A DNA stretch of 64,000 bases, from contig OZ244139.1 of NCBI GenBank assembly GCA_965216205.1, forward strand, positions 2,976,001 to 3,040,000, given 5' to 3'. Within the stretch, counting starts at the first letter, position 1, and each line of letters opens with the position of its first letter. This document shows positions 17,881 to 26,686 of the stretch, in pieces. The position numbers and the translations under genes are program-made. The notes under the pieces are model-generated. The model had not been told where the DNA came from and searched no databases. It saw only the letters and a list, made by a program, of their open reading frames with translations. The stretch comes from CADEDH01 sp965216205 (lineage in GTDB: Bacteria > Actinomycetota > Acidimicrobiia > Acidimicrobiales > SZUA-35).

Positions 17881-19647
17881 GTGGAAGCCAACGACATGAC
17901 CAGAGCGAGCCGGCACAGGCCGAGATCCGGGCTGCGAGCCGGTCCGACCAGACTGCTGGCACTACTGCTCGCGCTCGCCATGCTCGCCGCCGCCTGCGGG
18001 TCCGACGACGACGGTGACAGCGCCGGCGAGACCGACGCTGACCAGAGCGGCGAGAGCACCGGCGGTGGCGACGCCGGCGGCGACACCGACAGCGACGGCT
18101 CCGATGACGGCGATGGCGACGCCGCACCGGCCGACGGCGGGGCGGCGCTCGCCGACGACCTCCCGGCGATCGTCGAGGGCGCAGCCCAGTCGGGCGGTAC
18201 CTACGGCGGAACGCTCCGGGTCGCCCACCAGTTCCCGCCGATCTCCCTCGACCCCCACACCGGGAGCTCCGGTGCTGATCACCAAACGCTGTACTCGCTG
18301 TACGACCGGCTGGTGCACTTCCAGTTCGACTCGCTCGAGTTCACGCCGGGTCTGGCCACGTCGTGGGAGTTCACCGACGACACCACGCTCGTGTTCACGC
18401 TGCGGGAAGGGGTCACCTTCCACGATGGCACGCCGTTCAACGCTGAGGCGGTCGCCTACAACGTGGATCGGGTTCAGAACCATCCGAACACGAAGGTCCC
18501 CGCCGATCTCGCATCCGTCGAGTCGGTCGAGGTCATCGACGACTACACCGTCCAGTTCAACTTGAACCGGCCAGACTCCGGCGTCGTCGGGATCCTGTCC
18601 GACCGGGCCGGGATGATGGTGTCGCCGACGGCGGCGGAAGCCGCCGATGAGCAGCAACTCGATTCGTCGCCGGTCGGCACCGGACCGTTCATGCTCGCCG
18701 AGTACTCCGAAGGCGATCGGCTGCTGGTCGAGCGCAACCCCGACTACTGGCAGGAGGGACTCCCCTACCTGGACGGCATCGAGTGGCTGTTCAGCGGTGG
18801 CGAGCAGGCCGCCATCAACGGTCTCCGGGCTGGCGACGTCGACGTCGCCCTGACGATCCGGGATTTCTCCCAGGTCGAGGCGTTGGAGTCCGAACCGGGC
18901 ATCGTGCTCGTCCGCAGCCCGTCGCTCCACACCGACGGCTGCTACATCAACGACGAGGTCCCACCGTGGGACGACGTCCGGGTGCGCAAGGCGTGGAGCA
19001 TGGCGATGGACCGCGACACGCTGGCCGATGTGTTCACGTTCGGCCTGGCCGAACCGGCCTACATGCCGGTCCCGCCCCAGCACTGGGCCAGCTCACCCGA
19101 CGTGGTCGGGGCGAACGGCTACGACGTCGAGGGCGCGCGAGCGCTGCTCGACGAGGCGGGGCTCGACTCGGTCGACCTGACCATTCTCGCCTACCAGGAT
19201 CCGGTGCAGATCCGAAAGGGTGAGCTGATCCAGGCAGCTGCGGCCGAAGCCGGGTTCAACGTGGAGATCGAGGTGCTGGAGCTGGCTGCTTCGGTCCCGG
19301 CGATGTTCACCGACCGGGCGTACACCATGTTCTGTGCCCCATGGACGGGTCGGCCGGACCCGAGCCAGACTGCAACGTCGCTCCTCGACTCTGAGGCGTA
19401 CTACTCGGTGCGTGACACCGATCGCGCCGGGGTCGACGCCTTGGTGGCGGCCGCCGTGGCCAGCCCCGACATCGAGGAGCGGGCCGCAGCGTACGGTGAG
19501 CTGTGGCAGGTGGCGATCGCCGACGAGGCGTTGTGGACACCGCTGTGGCACAACGTGTCGATCAGCTTCACCACCGACCAGGTGAAGGGCTACCAGCTCA
19601 ACCTGCTCGGCAAGGGCCAGATCCAGTTCGCCTGGCTCGAGGGCTGA
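17881..19647 (+). CDS. ABC importer substrate-binding lipoprotein (SBP_bac_5)
   Basis: A 588-residue extracellular binding protein of the peptide/nickel type (family 5). The signal peptide ends in a lipobox, LAAAC, with the lipidated cysteine at 39 counting from GTG 17881 (a second start, ATG 17896, is possible). It is followed by an acidic Asp/Gly/Ser linker to about residue 85. The family core shows SLYDRLVHFQFDSLEFTPGL, FHDGTPFNAEAVAYNVDR and GTGPFMLAEYSEGDRLLVER. AGGGGGAA just before GTG 17881 supports that start. The nearby carnitine operon makes a betaine-like ligand plausible but unproven. Confidence 0.92.
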   Translation: MEANDMTRASRHRPRSGLRAGPTRLLALLLALAMLAAACGSDDDGDSAGETDADQSGESTGGGDAGGDTDSDGSDDGDGDAAPADGGAALADDLPAIVEGAAQSGGTYGGTLRVAHQFPPISLDPHTGSSGADHQTLYSLYDRLVHFQFDSLEFTPGLATSWEFTDDTTLVFTLREGVTFHDGTPFNAEAVAYNVDRVQNHPNTKVPADLASVESVEVIDDYTVQFNLNRPDSGVVGILSDRAGMMVSPTAAEAADEQQLDSSPVGTGPFMLAEYSEGDRLLVERNPDYWQEGLPYLDGIEWLFSGGEQAAINGLRAGDVDVALTIRDFSQVEALESEPGIVLVRSPSLHTDGCYINDEVPPWDDVRVRKAWSMAMDRDTLADVFTFGLAEPAYMPVPPQHWASSPDVVGANGYDVEGARALLDEAGLDSVDLTILAYQDPVQIRKGELIQAAAAEAGFNVEIEVLELAASVPAMFTDRAYTMFCAPWTGRPDPSQTATSLLDSEAYYSVRDTDRAGVDALVAAAVASPDIEERAAAYGELWQVAIADEALWTPLWHNVSISFTTDQVKGYQLNLLGKGQIQFAWLEG

Positions 19648-19664
19648 TCCGTTCATCCGTAGCT

Positions 19665-19702
19665 GGCCGAGGGACCCGACCTCCGGGTCGGGTCCCTCGG
19701 CC
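19665..19702 (+). terminator. Strong hairpin after the binding-protein gene
   Basis: A perfect 16-bp stem (GGCCGAGGGACCCGAC, 19665-19680, pairing with 19687-19702) with a 6-nt loop. It lies 17 nt after the binding-protein stop and 27 nt before the first permease gene. There is no U-run. In importer operons such hairpins partly stop transcription or protect the upstream mRNA, giving excess binding protein over permease. Confidence 0.75.
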
Positions 19703-19729
19703 TCCAACCCCGAGAGAGCGCCAACCTCA

Positions 19730-20668
19730 ATGCTCCGTCTCCTCGCCACCCGAGTGGCCGCCATCGTGCCGACGCTGCTGTTCGCCACGTTCACGATCTT
19801 CGGGCTCCAGCACATCGGACCGGCCGACCCGGCGACGGTGATCCTCGGCGAGAACGCGACCGAGGAGCGCATCGCCGAGGTGCGGGAACAACTGGGCCTC
19901 AACGACCCGCTGGTGGTGCAGTACGCGAAGTGGCTCGGCGACGTCGCCACCGGCGACCTCGGCGACTCGATCATCGGCTCGGAGCGGGTCGGGACCTTGA
20001 TCGGTCGCAGCCTGCCGATCACCTTGCAGCTCGTGTTGGCCGGCGTGTTCATCTCGGTCGTCATCGGGGTTCCGCTCGGGATCCTGGCCGCCACCAGAGC
20101 CAACAAGCCGACCGACGTCGCGGTGACGAGCGCGTCGGCCGTCGGGGTGTCCATCCCCAACTTCTGGCTGGGCCTGGTACTGATAACACTCCTCGCCATC
20201 ACGTGGAGGATCTTTCCCGCCCGGGGGTTCGCCACGATCGGCGACGGGCTGTCCGAGGCATTCCGGTTCACGGTGCTCCCGGCGTTCGTCGTGTCGACCT
20301 CGGGGATCGCGATCGTGACCCGACAGGTCCGCGGGGCGATGATCGAGGCGCTCAGCGCCGACTCGGTGCGGACTCATGAAGCCAAGGGCCTGTCGCGACG
20401 GGTCATCCTCTGGAAGCACGCGTTGCGCAACTCGGGGGTCACGATCGTCACGGTCATCGGTCTGCTTGTCAACACCACGCTCGGGGCGACGGTGGTGGTC
20501 GAGGCGGTGTTCGCCATCCCCGGCATGGGTTTCCGGGTGATCAACGCCGCCAGCGGACGCGACTTCCCCGTGATCCAGGGGGTCGTCCTCACCTACGTGC
20601 TGATCGTGCTCGCCATCAACCTGCTGATCGACATCGCCTACCGCGTGATCGATCCGAGGATCCAGTGA
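19730..20668 (+). CDS. ABC importer permease, DppB/OppB type
   Basis: A 312-residue inner-membrane subunit with about six helices. It begins MLRLLATRVAAIVPTLLFAT, the usual DppB start, and has the long first loop with IGPADPATVILGENATEERI. The binding-protein-dependent transport (EAA) region near SVRTHEAKGLSRRVILWKHA contacts the ATPase. The last codons overlap the next permease gene. It forms the pore with the DppC-type partner. Confidence 0.92.
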   Translation: MLRLLATRVAAIVPTLLFATFTIFGLQHIGPADPATVILGENATEERIAEVREQLGLNDPLVVQYAKWLGDVATGDLGDSIIGSERVGTLIGRSLPITLQLVLAGVFISVVIGVPLGILAATRANKPTDVAVTSASAVGVSIPNFWLGLVLITLLAITWRIFPARGFATIGDGLSEAFRFTVLPAFVVSTSGIAIVTRQVRGAMIEALSADSVRTHEAKGLSRRVILWKHALRNSGVTIVTVIGLLVNTTLGATVVVEAVFAIPGMGFRVINAASGRDFPVIQGVVLTYVLIVLAINLLIDIAYRVIDPRIQ

Positions 20669-21663
20669 TGACCGACTCGTCGCCCCTCTCCCCCACCGCC
20701 GCTCCTGGTTCGGCCGCCAGCCCGGCACCGGCCGCCGCGTCGATACCGGACGGACACCCAGCACCGGTCGGCGGTGCCGGCCTCGAGCGGTTCGACTGGT
20801 TGTGGGCCGACACCCGGGCGAAGGTGGCGCTCGGGTGGATTCTCGTCGTGCTGTTCGTCGCGGTGCTGGCCCCGATCCTGGCCCCGGTCGATCCGAATGA
20901 GCAGGATCTCCTGAACGTGTTGGGCGAACCGTCGGCCGATCACCTGCTCGGCACCGACGACATCGGCCGGGACTTCTTCAGCCGACTCCTCTACGGCGCG
21001 AGGGTCTCGATGTTCGGCTCGTTCCTCGCGGTGCTCGTGAGCATGGTGATCGGCGTTCCGGTCGGTCTCGTCGCCGGCTACCTGGGCGGGCTCACCGACA
21101 ACGTGCTCATGCGGCTGGCCGACTCGATCCTCGGGTTCCCCGCCATCGTGCTCGCGATCGGCCTCGTCGCAGCCCTCGGACCGGGGTTGACCAACGCCAT
21201 GGTGGCCGTCGGCGTGACGTTCTCCCCGAGCGTCGCCAGGTTGATGCGCGGTCAGGTCCTCGCCACCAAGAACCATCTGTACGTGGATGCTGCCGAGCAG
21301 TACGGGAGCTCGTCGCTCCGGACGATCGTTCGCCACATCCTCCCGAACGCCATCCAGCCGATCATCGTGCAGGCCGCGCTGCTCCTGGCGGTGGCGTTCC
21401 TGGCAGAGGCTGCGCTCTCGTTCCTCGGGCTCGGTGCCCAACCCCCCACTGCGAGCTGGGGCGGGATGCTGAGCAGGTCGTCGCAGTACCTGCAGGTGTC
21501 GCCCGCGGTCCAGCTCTACGCACCTGGACTTGCGATCGCGCTCACGGTGCTGGCGATCAACGCCCTCGGCGATTCGCTGCGCGACAGCCTCGATCCGATC
21601 GCCGGGACCGCTCGACGAACCCGGCGGGCCATAGCCAAGGCTCGACGAAAGGCTGGTGGGTGA
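20665..21663 (+). CDS. ABC importer permease, DppC/OppC type
   Basis: A 332-residue permease. A low-complexity Ala/Pro head (about 1-40) precedes a first helix (VALGWILVVLFVAVLAPILA) and the DppC landmark LLGTDDIGRDFFSRLLYGAR. The EAA loop reads YVDAAEQYGSSSLRTIVRHI and the final helices include FLAEAALSFLGLG. The start GTG 20665 or ATG 20668 overlaps the DppB stop, and its 3' end overlaps the next ATPase gene. It is the second half of the membrane pore. Confidence 0.92.
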   Translation: MMTDSSPLSPTAAPGSAASPAPAAASIPDGHPAPVGGAGLERFDWLWADTRAKVALGWILVVLFVAVLAPILAPVDPNEQDLLNVLGEPSADHLLGTDDIGRDFFSRLLYGARVSMFGSFLAVLVSMVIGVPVGLVAGYLGGLTDNVLMRLADSILGFPAIVLAIGLVAALGPGLTNAMVAVGVTFSPSVARLMRGQVLATKNHLYVDAAEQYGSSSLRTIVRHILPNAIQPIIVQAALLLAVAFLAEAALSFLGLGAQPPTASWGGMLSRSSQYLQVSPAVQLYAPGLAIALTVLAINALGDSLRDSLDPIAGTARRTRRAIAKARRKAGG

Positions 21664-22672
21664 CGACATGACGGCCGATCCGCCGCTCCTCGAGGTCCGC
21701 GACCTCTCGATCGCGTTCGACACACCGCTCGGCACGGCCCACGCGGTGAGCGGCTCGAACTTCGCCATCGTCGCCGGTGAGCGGGTGGGCATGGTGGGCG
21801 AGAGTGGGAGCGGGAAGTCGCTCACCGGTCTCTCCCTCCTCGGCTTGACCCCCGCGGCGGCGAAGGTGACCGGCTCGGTGTTGCTCGGTGGCCGTGACAT
21901 CCTGGCCATGGGCGACGCCGAGCTCCGCAGTGTCCGAGGTCAGCAGGTCTCGATGATCTTCCAGGAGCCGATGACCGCGCTCGATCCGGTCTTCACCGTC
22001 GGCCAGCAGATCTCCGCCACGTTCCGGGCCCATCAGGGTGCATCCCGCAAGGAGGCGAGGGAACGCTCGATCGACCTGCTGCAGGAAGTGGGGATTCCCG
22101 AACCGAGGCGGCGATTTCGCGAGTATCCGCACCAGTTGTCGGGTGGGATGCGGCAGCGTGCGATGATCGCCATGGCCCTGGTCTGCGAACCACAGCTCCT
22201 GATCGCTGACGAACCGACCACTGCGCTCGACGTGACGATCCAGGCCCAGGTCCTCGACCTGATCGCACAACTCAGCGAGGAGCGGGGAACCGCCCTGCTG
22301 CTGATCACCCACGACCTCGGCGTGGTCGCCGAGACCTGTGAGCGCGTCCTCACGATGTATGCCGGCCAGATCGTGGAACAGTGCAGCGTCGACGAGGCGC
22401 TGGAGAGCCCCCAGCACCCGTACACCTCCGGTCTCCTTGCTGCGATCCCCCGGCCGGGGGTACGGGCGGAGGACCTCCGTTCGATCCCGGGGAGGGTTCC
22501 GGCGCCGGTCGACTTTCCTGCGGGGTGTCGGTTCGGTCCGAGGTGTCCTCACGCCCAGGAGGCCTGCACCGAGCCCCAGCCCCTGTTCGAAGCCGGGTTC
22601 GGGCGACTGGTTCGCTGCCACCGGCACGAGGAGCTGACGTTGCCCGGGGCCGTGCCCGCAACGTCGGATTGA
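21656..22672 (+). CDS. ABC importer ATPase, DppD/OppD type
   Basis: A 338-residue nucleotide-binding subunit. Walker A is GESGSGKSL (Leu in place of the usual Thr/Ser after GKS), the Q-loop is MIFQEPMTALDPV, the signature is LSGGMRQRA and Walker B is LLIADEPTTALD, with H-loop LITHDLG. The C-terminal oligopeptide motif has GCRFGPRCPHAQEAC. The start is GTG 21656, overlapping the permease, or ATG 21668. It is the partner of the OppF-type ATPase at 16780 and completes the importer. Confidence 0.92.
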   Translation: MGDDMTADPPLLEVRDLSIAFDTPLGTAHAVSGSNFAIVAGERVGMVGESGSGKSLTGLSLLGLTPAAAKVTGSVLLGGRDILAMGDAELRSVRGQQVSMIFQEPMTALDPVFTVGQQISATFRAHQGASRKEARERSIDLLQEVGIPEPRRRFREYPHQLSGGMRQRAMIAMALVCEPQLLIADEPTTALDVTIQAQVLDLIAQLSEERGTALLLITHDLGVVAETCERVLTMYAGQIVEQCSVDEALESPQHPYTSGLLAAIPRPGVRAEDLRSIPGRVPAPVDFPAGCRFGPRCPHAQEACTEPQPLFEAGFGRLVRCHRHEELTLPGAVPATSD

Positions 22673-22725
22673 CCCCCTGCGTCCAATCCTCGGCGGCGTC
22701 GTGAGCGGTTGGCTACTGTCCGACG

Positions 22726-23085
22726 ATGGGTGTCGAGTGGGAACAGGTCATCGTCGCTGCGCACGATCCGGCGGCGCTCGGTCGCTGGTGGTGCGAGGTG
22801 CTGGACTGGGTGATCGTCGAGGACGGTCCGATCGTCTCGGAGATCCTGCCAGCATCGGGTCGGCGGCCGGGGATCTTCTTCGTTCCAGCCGAGCGGGCCA
22901 AGACCGGTCAGAACCGTCTTCACATCGACCTCCGTCCCGATGACCAGCAGGCGGAGGTCGAGCGGTTGATCGGACTGGGTGCCTCCCGGGTCGACGTCGG
23001 ACAGGGTGACGTCTCCTGGGTGGTCCTGGCCGATCCGGAGGGCAACGAGTTCTGCGTGCTCTCGGCTCGGCGAGCGACCACGTAG
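22726..23085 (+). CDS. VOC-superfamily (glyoxalase-like) protein
   Basis: A 119-residue single-domain protein of the vicinal-oxygen-chelate fold, glyoxalase_6 type. Visible elements are AAHDPAALGRWWCEVLDW, IFFVPAERAKTGQNRLHIDL and the end DPEGNEFCVLS, whose Glu is a usual metal ligand. Proteins of this subgroup are widespread in Actinobacteria and rarely have a defined substrate. It follows the importer operon after 53 nt but no functional link is apparent. Confidence 0.82.
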   Translation: MGVEWEQVIVAAHDPAALGRWWCEVLDWVIVEDGPIVSEILPASGRRPGIFFVPAERAKTGQNRLHIDLRPDDQQAEVERLIGLGASRVDVGQGDVSWVVLADPEGNEFCVLSARRATT

Positions 23086-23134
23086 CCGGTTCACGAGACC
23101 ACGAGACCCGCCCCGCCGGATCACAGGACCCTGC

Positions 23135-23776
23135 TCAGCCCCGATCGACGTCGATGTCGCCGACGTCGAGGTCGATCGTCAGGTCGAGGTCGGGCTGGGC
23201 GACGTCGTCGACGACCACTCGATTGTCGAAGCCGTCCTCGGAGCGGCCGAAGACGCTGGTGGCGCCGACGTCGGTTTCGGCGTCGACGGCTGTGGTGACG
23301 CCGTCCGGCACGACGACCTCGACGGAGCCGTACTCGACGTCCACATCGATGGCCAGCGGCTCGGTCGGGTCGAAGTCATCGACCGAGAGGGAGGTCAGGT
23401 CGATGACGACGTGGGCCTTGTCGGCGACGATCGAGGTCGGGACCTCGTCGATCGCCGTCGGCGCATGCGTGATCTCCGCCGCGTCGGTCTCGAACCCGAT
23501 CCCGATGACGGCGCCCACGATCACGGCTGCGATGAGGGCGACCGCGAACAGGGCAGCGCCGACGAACGCGAACCCGGTGATCGCCACGACTGCGGCGGCC
23601 CGCCTCGCCGTGTTGGGTCCGCCGCCGCTCGCCGTCGGCCTGGCGGGCGCGGGACCTGGCTGGTTCGGCAGGGTTCCCGTCGCCGCGGGAAGCGGCGGGT
23701 GGGGGGTGCCGGTTTCGTGATCGGCGGGGCGGTCCCCACCGACGTGCGGGTAATCGTTCGTTGGTTCGTAGCTCAT
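23135..23776 (-). CDS. LiaF-like/cell-envelope response membrane protein
   Basis: A 213-residue protein in three parts. A Pro/Gly-rich cytoplasmic head (about 1-65) precedes one long hydrophobic segment (AAAVVAITGFAFVGAALFAV onward, about 70-100) and an acidic beta-rich outer domain. The last part has the repeated pattern VDVEYGSVEVVVPDGVTTAV found at the C terminus of LiaF/PspC-associated envelope-stress proteins. ATG 23776 is used because the upstream in-frame start adds only 12 residues. Its neighbours are the M48 protease/LemA pair on the same strand, consistent with envelope quality control. Confidence 0.6.
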   Translation of the reverse strand: MSYEPTNDYPHVGGDRPADHETGTPHPPLPAATGTLPNQPGPAPARPTASGGGPNTARRAAAVVAITGFAFVGAALFAVALIAAVIVGAVIGIGFETDAAEITHAPTAIDEVPTSIVADKAHVVIDLTSLSVDDFDPTEPLAIDVDVEYGSVEVVVPDGVTTAVDAETDVGATSVFGRSEDGFDNRVVVDDVAQPDLDLTIDLDVGDIDVDRG

Positions 23777-23906
23777 GAGTGGATCGTGGCCCGTCTCGGC
23801 CCGGTACGACATCGGGCATCCCCCGGAGCCGACCCGAGCATGGGGCGAGCACCTCGGGGTGGCGGGTCAGGGTCGCGTCAGGGACGAAGCCGGTGCCGCG
23901 CCCCGC

Positions 23907-25940
23907 TCAGGCCGGCAGGAGCGGCGGGATCGGCAGGCGCACCGCGTCGGCCACGATGCGAATGAGCTCGACCTCCTCGGCGGTTGTCCTCCCGTCGAGA
24001 AGGACCACCGTCGTCGCTCCCCTGACGAAGGTCTCGCGGCCGGCCCGGTCGAGCTGCGACAACCGCTGCAGGGCGGCGTCGAGCCGGTCGAAGGTGAGCT
24101 CCTGCACCGGTGGTACCGGGTGACCTGGCATCCCGATCGCTGCGAGGCCGGCCTCGTACGCCCGCTGGGTGTCGGCCTCGCCTGCGCTGTTGAACCAGGC
24201 AAGGATGGCGTACACGGTGGCGGCTTCGGCCTGCAGGTCGGTGATCGGAGCAGCCCGCCTGTCCGACCAGTCGTGATGTTGATCGTCGAGGTGTCGCAGC
24301 AGTACCCGCCGCAGCATCCAGCGGAAGAGGTCCTGGTCCTCCCGCGCACCTTCGATCGTCCGGATCGCCTCGGCGAGGGCCAGTCGGTGCTCGTAGGGCG
24401 TCTCCCGGATCGAGTGGAGGGCGATGTCGACCGCGGGGAGCTGCAGCGAGCGATGCAGGTCGGTGACCACTTTGCTGGCCGCGTCGAGATAGCCAGGGTC
24501 GATTCCGACGGTTCGACCGGCGAGCTCGAGCTGTGCGCCCCGCAGCGCTGGATCCTGGGAGGCGAGGGCGCCGACGACGGCGGCCACCGCCCCCTGCCTC
24601 GTATGGAGGAACTGCTGTGACTGGTCGGGGATCTGACTCATGAGGAAGCGGGCGTGCTCGATGTGGGCGTCGGTCGGCCCCCGGAACTCCGGGGGCTGAA
24701 AGCCGCCGCCAGCACCGCCGTCGAGCAGTGAGGCCCCCGCTCCCCTGCCGGCTCCCACCCCCGGGCCACCTCCGACCCCGACGCCAGGCCCGCCCGCTCC
24801 GGCTCCGCCGGCCAGGATGACGGGGTCGACGGGAAGGCCGGGAACGGCGACCTGCCCAGGGAGGGCGACCTGCCCGGGGAGGGCAGCGCCCCAGGCACCG
24901 GCCCGGTGCTCACCTCGGCTCTCGGTCCGGGACTCCGGCTCGTCGGGCACCGTCGACTCGGTGAAGCGGCCGTTCCAGTCGGGCACGAGACGGGCGATCC
25001 GCTCCTTGAGCGACGGGTGGGTGGCGAAGCTGGCACCGAACGCCGAGCTGAAGAACAGGTGGGCGGCCTCGGTGGCATGGGCTGCCCGGATCTTGTTGCC
25101 GTTGCCCATGCCTCCGATCTTCATCAGCGCCTCGCCGATACCCGATGGGTCACGGGTGTACTGAACGGCCGAGGCATCGGCCAGGTACTCCCGCTGCCGC
25201 GACACCGCGGCCTGGATCATCCGGGCGAACAGCGCCCCGACCGACCCGATCACGATCAACCCGATGGCGGCGGCCAGGACGACCATGACCATGTTGTTGT
25301 CGTCGCGGTTGCGACGCCGCGGGGCCCACCAGAGGTGCTGCAGGAGGATCCGGCCGATGATCGTGATCACGGCGATGCCGAAGACCCATCCGATGATCCT
25401 GGTCTTGACCCTCGTGTCCCCGTTCGAGATGTGGGAGAACTCGTGGGCTATCACACCTTGGAGCTCCCGACGGTTGAGGTGGACCAGCGCTCCCCGGGTC
25501 ACGCCGATGGCCGCCGTGTCGGCGGTCCATCCGGCGGCGAACGCGTTGATGCCGGGTTCGTCGTCCAGCAGGTAGAGCGCAGGGACCGGCATGCCGGATG
25601 CGATGGCGATCTCCTCGACCACGTTGCTGAGCTGCTTCTCGGCTGCGTCGAGCGTGTTGAAGTCGACCGGACGGCCGCCCATCGACTCGGCGACGTAGGA
25701 TCCGCCGCCGCTCTTGATCTGACTCGACTTCACCAACGACGTGCCGACGATGACGAGCGTGGTGAGCGGCGCAGCGACCGCCACGGCGCTGACGGGCTGG
25801 ATCTCACCGGAGCCGTAGTAGAGCAAGGCGGTCATCAGGAGCGACACGACGGCGACGATCGCCACGATGCCGACCACGAGCAGCGCGATGAGTTTCGTGG
25901 TGTTCTGCCGGGCGTCCTCCTGATGGGTCTGGAAGTCCAT
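23907..25940 (-). CDS. M48-family membrane zinc metalloprotease
   Basis: A 677-residue HtpX/Ste24-type protease. Two N-terminal membrane segments (about 17-42 and 52-70) are followed by the zinc motif HEFSH at 166-170, in GVIAHEFSHISNGDTR. Further membrane segments surround VFGIAVITIIGRILL and MVMVVLAAAIGLIVIGSVGA, and the third ligand region is REYLADASAVQYTRDP. A Gly/Pro-rich linker (about 360-430) contains a tandem LPGQVA repeat. The C-terminal 250 residues are an alpha-helical domain without a recognised family. It lies directly downstream of lemA, a common pairing for membrane protein turnover. Confidence 0.88.
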   Translation of the reverse strand: MDFQTHQEDARQNTTKLIALLVVGIVAIVAVVSLLMTALLYYGSGEIQPVSAVAVAAPLTTLVIVGTSLVKSSQIKSGGGSYVAESMGGRPVDFNTLDAAEKQLSNVVEEIAIASGMPVPALYLLDDEPGINAFAAGWTADTAAIGVTRGALVHLNRRELQGVIAHEFSHISNGDTRVKTRIIGWVFGIAVITIIGRILLQHLWWAPRRRNRDDNNMVMVVLAAAIGLIVIGSVGALFARMIQAAVSRQREYLADASAVQYTRDPSGIGEALMKIGGMGNGNKIRAAHATEAAHLFFSSAFGASFATHPSLKERIARLVPDWNGRFTESTVPDEPESRTESRGEHRAGAWGAALPGQVALPGQVAVPGLPVDPVILAGGAGAGGPGVGVGGGPGVGAGRGAGASLLDGGAGGGFQPPEFRGPTDAHIEHARFLMSQIPDQSQQFLHTRQGAVAAVVGALASQDPALRGAQLELAGRTVGIDPGYLDAASKVVTDLHRSLQLPAVDIALHSIRETPYEHRLALAEAIRTIEGAREDQDLFRWMLRRVLLRHLDDQHHDWSDRRAAPITDLQAEAATVYAILAWFNSAGEADTQRAYEAGLAAIGMPGHPVPPVQELTFDRLDAALQRLSQLDRAGRETFVRGATTVVLLDGRTTAEEVELIRIVADAVRLPIPPLLPA

Positions 25941-25941
25941 C

Positions 25942-26592
25942 TCAGTCGCTCAGGTCCCCCGATCGGGGCGGTGTGGGACCGGCGTCGTCGTCGAACGAGA
26001 CCTGGATGTTCTCCCGCTTGTGGGCCTGCTCGTCGAGGTCGAGGTAGGCGCTGTCCTTGAAACCCATCGCGTTGGCCAGCACGACCGGCGGGAAGCTGGC
26101 CTTGTAGGTCTGGTAGGTGTTCACCTGGTCGTTGTAGTTCTGGCGGGCGAAGGCGATCTTGTTCTCGGTCGTTGTCAGCTCCTCGGTGAGCTGGGCCATG
26201 TTCTGGTTCGCCTTGAGGTCGGGGTAGGCCTCGGCCACGGCGAGGAGTCGGCCGAGCGCGCCGCCGAGGGCACCTTCAGAGCTCGCCAACCGCTGCATCG
26301 CCTCGACGTTCTCGGGGTCGCCCGAGACCTCGACGCGGGCCTGGGTGGCGGCGGCGCGGGCGTTGACGACGGCCTCGAGGGTCTCCCGTTCGTGGCTCAT
26401 GTAGCCCTTGACCGTCTCGACGAGATTGGGGATGAGGTCGTGGCGCCGTTCGAGCTGGACGTCGATCTGGGCGAAGCCGTTCCGAACCCGCTCGCGGAGC
26501 GAGACCAGCTTGTTGTAGACCCGCACCAGGAACAGACCGATCAACACGACGATGACCACGAGGATGACGATGGCGATGAGCATGTCGTCCAC
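25942..26592 (-). CDS. lemA: LemA family protein
   Basis: A 216-residue protein with an N-terminal membrane anchor (LIAIVILVVIVVLIGLFLV) and a coiled helical body. The family hallmarks are YNKLVSLRERVRNGFAQIDV, LERRHDLIPNLVETVKGYM and the downstream LTTTENKIAFARQNYND. LemA proteins have an outward helical bundle of unknown biochemical function and are often encoded with M48 or TPM-domain proteins. Here the M48 protease start lies 2 nt after the lemA stop. GTG 26592 or ATG 26583 could be the start; the choice changes only three residues. Confidence 0.9.
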   Translation of the reverse strand: MDDMLIAIVILVVIVVLIGLFLVRVYNKLVSLRERVRNGFAQIDVQLERRHDLIPNLVETVKGYMSHERETLEAVVNARAAATQARVEVSGDPENVEAMQRLASSEGALGGALGRLLAVAEAYPDLKANQNMAQLTEELTTTENKIAFARQNYNDQVNTYQTYKASFPPVVLANAMGFKDSAYLDLDEQAHKRENIQVSFDDDAGPTPPRSGDLSD

Positions 26593-26686
26593 CCTATTGA
26601 CCTGGCGACGACGTTGCCGGTCGCCCCGTGGGTGACCTGCAGAAGTTCGTTGACTTCAAGCCTGGTTGAAGTTCTACGGTGACGGC

